This document shows, piece after piece, positions 60,164-64,000 of a stretch of DNA of 64,000 nt (its first letter is position 1; each line of letters begins with the position of its first letter). Below the pieces are notes generated by a model, which saw nothing but the letters and a program-made list of their open reading frames with translations, made no database searches and was not told the DNA's origin. Location of the stretch: contig NZ_ATUG01000003.1 in the NCBI RefSeq assembly GCF_000420085.1, forward strand, positions 124,001-188,000. Reading direction: 5' to 3'. The position numbers and the translations under genes were made by a program. Origin of the DNA: Desulfospira joergensenii DSM 10085 (lineage in GTDB: Bacteria > Desulfobacterota > Desulfobacteria > Desulfobacterales > Desulfobacteraceae).

Positions 60164-61273
60164 CTAGTCCTCGAACAGGGCATTGATAAAGAGTTTGGCA
60201 TCAAACTCCTGGAGGTCGTCAATGCTTTCTCCCACGCCGATATACTTGATGGGAAGATCCATGGATTTTGAGATGGCAGCCACAATACCTCCCTTGGCCG
60301 TACCGTCCAGTTTGGTCAGTGCGATCTGGGAAAGGCCCACGGCCTCATTGAATATCCTGGCCTGGGAAACGGCATTCTGACCGGTGGTGGCATCGAGTAC
60401 CATGAGCACTTCATGGGGAGCCCCTTTCATCTTCTTGCCCACGGTCCGCTGGATTTTTTTGAGTTCTTCCATGAGATTTTTCTGGGTGTGAAGCCTGCCT
60501 GCCGTGTCAATGAGAAGAACATCAATTCCCCTTGCCATGGAGGCCTCCACCGCATCATAGGCCACAGCCGCAGGATCTGCTCCTTCCCGGTGTTTGACAA
60601 TGGATGCATTGGATCTGTCGGCCCAGATTTCCACCTGTTCGATGGCTGCGGCCCGGAAGGTGTCTGCCGCAGCAATCAATACTTTTTTGCCCTGGCGGGT
60701 ATACTTCATGGCCAGCTTGCCCAGGGTGGTGGTTTTGCCGGTTCCGTTTACCCCCACCATCATGATCACCCGGGGTTTGGGCACGGCCCTGTCCGGTTCT
60801 GTTCCAGGATCTGAGGGAAAAAGGGCAATGAGTTCATCCTTGAGCACCTGCTTTAATTCATTGGCACTGGATAAGCCCCGGCTTTTTTTCCGGATCCTGT
60901 CCATCATCTCCATGGTGATATCAAGGCCCAGATCCGAGGTGACCAGAAGTTCTTCAAGTTCTTCAAACAGATCCTCGTCAATGGCCTTGGCCGATGTGAA
61001 CAACTCGTTGATATCCGTGGTCAGGACATCCCGGGTCTTGCTCAAACCGGATTTCAGACGGCTGAAAAGCCCGGAACCGGAACCTTTTTCGTCTGTTTCC
61101 GGCTCGGCCGGTGTTTCCGGTGTTTCCGAAATTTGAGGGCTGGAAACCGAGGCCTGCTCTGGTTCTTTCATCCGGGACTGGGAAGCCTCCTGTTCGGGAA
61201 GACCTTTCTCCTTTTGTGCCGGGTCCGGGGAGGGCGGAACCTCTTTTTTCCGTTTAAACAGGTTAAAAATCAA
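60164..61273 (-). CDS. ftsY: Signal recognition particle receptor FtsY
   Basis: The C-terminal 300 residues form the NG GTPase domain: GVNGTGKTTTLGKLA (G1), DTFRAAAIEQVE, DTAGRLHTQKNL (G3) and TKLDGTAKGG (G4/G5). The N-terminus is an acidic, proline-rich A domain. The open frame extends to 61327, but TTG at 61273 follows AGGAG and gives the typical FtsY start IFNLFKRKK, so 61273 is preferred (369 residues). FtsY docks SRP-ribosome complexes at the inner membrane. Confidence 0.94.
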   Translation of the reverse strand: MIFNLFKRKKEVPPSPDPAQKEKGLPEQEASQSRMKEPEQASVSSPQISETPETPAEPETDEKGSGSGLFSRLKSGLSKTRDVLTTDINELFTSAKAIDEDLFEELEELLVTSDLGLDITMEMMDRIRKKSRGLSSANELKQVLKDELIALFPSDPGTEPDRAVPKPRVIMMVGVNGTGKTTTLGKLAMKYTRQGKKVLIAAADTFRAAAIEQVEIWADRSNASIVKHREGADPAAVAYDAVEASMARGIDVLLIDTAGRLHTQKNLMEELKKIQRTVGKKMKGAPHEVLMVLDATTGQNAVSQARIFNEAVGLSQIALTKLDGTAKGGIVAAISKSMDLPIKYIGVGESIDDLQEFDAKLFINALFED

Positions 61274-61439
61274 ACAAAGTTCTCCTATCAAAGGTTGATC
61301 ATGCGTATGATCTTTTACAATTTTCAAAAGGTAGAATCAAGTTCAAGTTTTTCTGCTGCTCCGGGCTTTACTTTATTGGTGTCAGTCGTTTAAGATAGAA
61401 GAGGTCAAATCAACGAAAGGTGAAGAAAAAGGACAAAAC

Positions 61440-62855
61440 ATGGTAACGCCTTTGGACGAGAAAATTGCAATTCTTCAGGACCAGGTGAAAAAGCTTCAAT
61501 CCCAGAAGGACAGCCTGATAAAGGAACTGGATGAGGTAGAGGAGAGGGCGGAGGAAAAAGACCGGCTGTACAATAAGTACTTTCCCGTCATCATCGACAT
61601 GGTGGCCCAGGATGAAGATTCTTCCTTTTCCCGGGCCTGCAAGGAGATCAGTACAGGGCTGAAAAAGAGAACATCCCTGACCAAGATGACCTATGTATTT
61701 GAACAATTAAAGACCGCCATGATCAAAGAAGACATCGGCCCGGTTTCCCTGAATAAGAAAAAATCCATATTCTCTTCCTTTAAAAAATCTCCCACGGATC
61801 GGTTTATAGAGGAGTTCAAGCAGGATTACCATGACCTGATAAACGGCCTCAGGTCCTGCCTGGAGGATACTTACACTCCCGCCCTTGACAAGGCTGCCGC
61901 AAGCATAATCAACCTTTCCGATACCGGGGACATCCCCGGGATCCGGGATCAGATCTTCAATCTTTTGTTTTCCTATATCTCGGACACCAACCAGGACAGG
62001 GAAAAGGTCAGTCTGTTTGTCCTTGAGATTGCCGATAAGATATTCCAGATCGAATCCAAGCTTATCATTTCCCATGAACAGACCGATTCCATGTACAAAT
62101 CCGGACAGGGGTTTGAGAGTGTCCTTCAAGATGAAATGGGAGAACTGAAAAAAACTTCTGATATAGCCACCAGCCTGGAGGAACTCAAATCCCAGATCAC
62201 AGCCAGACTGGCCTCCATTGACCAGGCTCTTTTAAAGAAACAGAAAACGGAAAAGGTCATCCAGATGGCTGCAAGAAAGAATATGGATGCCTTTAAGTCC
62301 GGATTTGTTAAACTTAAAAAAGAGCTGGACCAGGCCACCCGTCATTCCCGGGAACTGGAGAAGAAAGTCCAGCAGGATCAGTTGACCGGCGCCTTTAACA
62401 GGAGGGCATATGACAGGAAGATTCTGGAGGAGATGGAACGGTTCAAACGGTACGGTACGGTTTATTCCCTGTTGCTCATTGACGCGGACAGATTTAAGAA
62501 TATCAATGACCGGTACGGCCATGCCATTGGTGACCGATGCCTAAAGGAGATCATAAAAAGGAGCCTGCCCCTGATCCGGACCAATGATATGCTGGCCCGG
62601 TACGGTGGGGAAGAGTTTGTGGTGATCATGCCGGAGACCGAGTCCGAAGGGGCCAGGGTCGCGGCGGAAAAGATTCGAAAGACCATAGAAAAAATCGAAT
62701 TTCTCTATAAAAACGAAAAGGTGAGTGTAACGGTAAGTATCGGTATCTCCCAGGCAAACCCAGAAGATCAGAATCATCTCCAGGTGTTTGAACGGGCGGA
62801 TATTGCCGTTTACAAAGCCAAGGAAAACGGACGAAACCAAGTGGTGGTCTACTAA
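61440..62855 (+). CDS. Diguanylate cyclase with long helical N-terminus
   Basis: Residues 1-290 are predominantly helical, with coiled-coil stretches (EKIAILQDQVKKLQSQKDSL near the start). This resembles the coiled-coil domain that precedes GGDEF domains in a known group of diguanylate cyclases. Residues about 310-471 form a GGDEF domain with LLLIDADRFKNINDRYGH and catalytic GGEEF. It would synthesise c-di-GMP; no receiver or PAS domain and no membrane segment is seen. It is divergent from ftsY, with AAAGGA before the ATG. Confidence 0.9.
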   Translation: MVTPLDEKIAILQDQVKKLQSQKDSLIKELDEVEERAEEKDRLYNKYFPVIIDMVAQDEDSSFSRACKEISTGLKKRTSLTKMTYVFEQLKTAMIKEDIGPVSLNKKKSIFSSFKKSPTDRFIEEFKQDYHDLINGLRSCLEDTYTPALDKAAASIINLSDTGDIPGIRDQIFNLLFSYISDTNQDREKVSLFVLEIADKIFQIESKLIISHEQTDSMYKSGQGFESVLQDEMGELKKTSDIATSLEELKSQITARLASIDQALLKKQKTEKVIQMAARKNMDAFKSGFVKLKKELDQATRHSRELEKKVQQDQLTGAFNRRAYDRKILEEMERFKRYGTVYSLLLIDADRFKNINDRYGHAIGDRCLKEIIKRSLPLIRTNDMLARYGGEEFVVIMPETESEGARVAAEKIRKTIEKIEFLYKNEKVSVTVSIGISQANPEDQNHLQVFERADIAVYKAKENGRNQVVVY

Positions 62856-62940
62856 ACCCCAACCTTGCATACAAAATTTAGGAAAAGCAGGGTAAACTTT
62901 CCACCAAAATCTATTTTACATCCACTGAACAGGAGTGTGC

Positions 62941-64000
62941 ATGAAACCACAACCCGGACCCAAACCGGAATCCATATTGAATCATCCCCTGGTCAAAGAG
63001 GCAGTCGCAGATATCAATCCGGAAAATATTGAAAGAAGGTCATTTATCCCCCAAAAAATCAAGGTTTTTACCACCGGGGATTCCTGCCTGGAAGAAAAAG
63101 AGGAATTCAAATTCACGCTGCACAAGGAGGCCCGGCGAATCCTGCCGGATATCATTGATAACTCTGTTCAGAAGATCGTAGATCCCGGAGATTCCGCCCG
63201 GGATCAGAAAAAAGAGTTTAAACGGAAAACAAGGATCGGGGTTGTCTTTTCCGGAGGACCTGCCCCGGGCGGGCATAATGTGATTGCCGGGCTCTTTGAT
63301 GCCATAAAATCCTTTAACCCGGATTCCCAACTCTTTGGCTTTCTCAAGGGACCCGACGGGATTCTGGAATCCCGGTATATTGAAATTACCCGGGACCTCG
63401 TGGACAGGTATCGGAACATGGGAGGTTTTTCCATGATCCGGACCGGCCGGACAAAGATCGATTCCAGGGGAAAGATGGATCTGGCTCTGCAGACCTGCCG
63501 GAATCTGGGACTGGACGGTCTGGTCATTATCGGGGGAGATGATTCAAATACCAATGCCGCCTTTCTTGCCCAGCACTTTAAATCATCCGGCATCAAGGTC
63601 ATCGGGGTTCCCAAAACCATAGACGGGGATATCCAGGTCAAAACAAATGACGGTCAGACGCTTTGTGCCATATCCTTTGGGTTTCACAGTGCGGCCCGGG
63701 GATTTTCCCAGAATATTGCAAGCCTTGCCTCGGATGCCGGATCCACCACGAAATACTGGCATGTCTGCAAGGTCATGGGCCGGGTGGCCAGTCATTTGAC
63801 CCTGGAAACCGCACTTCAGACCCATGCCAACCTTTCTCTGATCGGCGAGGAACTGGCCGACTACGTCAATAGAGATCGACTTGAAAAGGCAGAAGAAGGG
63901 GGAATCGTCGATTATAATGCATTTGGGATTACCCTGCGCCACCTGTCCCGTCTGATCTGTAATACCATTGTCCGGCGGGCGGCCTTTGGAAAGAATTACG
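62941..64000 (+). CDS. pfp: Pyrophosphate--fructose 6-phosphate 1-phosphotransferase (3' truncated by window end)
   Basis: The gene runs off the window; 353 codons are present. AGGAG lies five bases before the ATG. The phosphofructokinase fold shows FSGGPAPGGHN (phosphate loop), GGDDSNTNAAFLA and PKTIDGD. The second Asp in GGDD, where ATP-dependent enzymes have Gly, is the hallmark of pyrophosphate dependence, and the long N-terminus (about 95 residues) fits the large PPi-PFK group. It interconverts fructose 6-phosphate and fructose 1,6-bisphosphate reversibly with PPi, saving ATP in anaerobes. No promoter pair was recognised in the 85-base gap. Confidence 0.93.
   Translation, partial: MKPQPGPKPESILNHPLVKEAVADINPENIERRSFIPQKIKVFTTGDSCLEEKEEFKFTLHKEARRILPDIIDNSVQKIVDPGDSARDQKKEFKRKTRIGVVFSGGPAPGGHNVIAGLFDAIKSFNPDSQLFGFLKGPDGILESRYIEITRDLVDRYRNMGGFSMIRTGRTKIDSRGKMDLALQTCRNLGLDGLVIIGGDDSNTNAAFLAQHFKSSGIKVIGVPKTIDGDIQVKTNDGQTLCAISFGFHSAARGFSQNIASLASDAGSTTKYWHVCKVMGRVASHLTLETALQTHANLSLIGEELADYVNRDRLEKAEEGGIVDYNAFGITLRHLSRLICNTIVRRAAFGKNY

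Noticed and set aside
1..64000. CRISPR arrays, IS elements, prophage, rRNA
   Set aside because: No regularly spaced repeats, transposase, integrase, phage structural gene or rRNA sequence was seen.

Overview
The window is about 64 kb of bacterial chromosome at moderate GC (roughly 50-55 % in most genes). It is dense with housekeeping genes and carries only small accessory patches. Gene content points to a strictly anaerobic, sulfate-reducing-type deltaproteobacterium (Desulfobacterota, most likely Desulfobacterales/Desulfobacteraceae). The pointers are the order hisC-cmk-rpsA-sppA, a triheme c7-type cytochrome, a TAXI-type TRAP transporter next to an ADP-forming acyl-CoA synthetase, a pyrophosphate-dependent phosphofructokinase, a plant-type DapB and several GGDEF proteins. 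The genus is inference: no rRNA gene or diagnostic sulfate-reduction gene lies in the window.

Layout. 1-2.1 kb: the end of a class III nucleotide cyclase, an EI24/CysZ-like membrane protein and a small bacterial cereblon-type (CULT) protein. 2.1-4.5 kb: a small arginine-rich protein behind a near-consensus promoter, a CPBP membrane protease and a UDP-sugar 4-epimerase. 4.5-6.1 kb: an AT-rich islet with one unrecognised gene. 6.1-10.2 kb: a calcium-loop protein behind a flagellar-sigma-like promoter, a DadA-like amine oxidoreductase and an orphan oligopeptide ABC ATPase. 10.3-22.2 kb: a long rightward run with two SurA-like proteins, mgtE, recO, a GHMP kinase, glyQ-glyS, a small protein, a nucleoside phosphorylase, ligA and a YprB-like exonuclease. 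22.2-28.7 kb (leftward): an alpha/beta hydrolase with a non-ATG start, a DUF1232-DnaJ fusion, dapB, a MurU-AmgK-like fusion and plsB. 29-31.3 kb: a small membrane protein, RNase HI and a NamZ-like exo-muramidase. 31.4-36.9 kb: hisC-cmk-rpsA-sppA, with a Sua5/YrdC gene converging on sppA. 37-43 kb: a membrane-anchored lipase-like protein, a cytochrome c7, an atypical SDR, an LpxL-type acyltransferase, tRNA-Phe, rsmE and pseC. 43-50 kb: an acidic small protein, valS, nadC, a response regulator-GGDEF protein and lepA. 50.4-57.6 kb: an apparent uptake-and-activation operon (enoyl-CoA hydratase, ADP-forming acyl-CoA synthetase, TAXI binding protein, fused TRAP permease, Usp). 57.6-64 kb: a DUF2147 protein, Hsp20, a small membrane protein, two GNAT acetyltransferases, ftsY, a GGDEF protein and a truncated pfp.

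How genes work together. Two functional groupings are not obvious from single genes. First, a NamZ-like exo-N-acetylmuramidase (30.1-31.3 kb) lies about 4 kb from a single-chain MurU-AmgK-like protein (24.4-26.0 kb), which together could make a peptidoglycan sugar salvage route. Second, the 50.4-57.6 kb block couples TRAP import of an organic acid to CoA activation and beta-oxidation-type hydration. Several genes need start corrections: starts with good ribosome binding sites lie downstream of the longest open frame, and one hydrolase needs an ATT or CTG start. No CRISPR array, prophage, insertion sequence or rRNA gene was seen. The items most worth following up are the CULT protein, the unrecognised islet gene, the FliA-like promoter and the cell-wall recycling pair.
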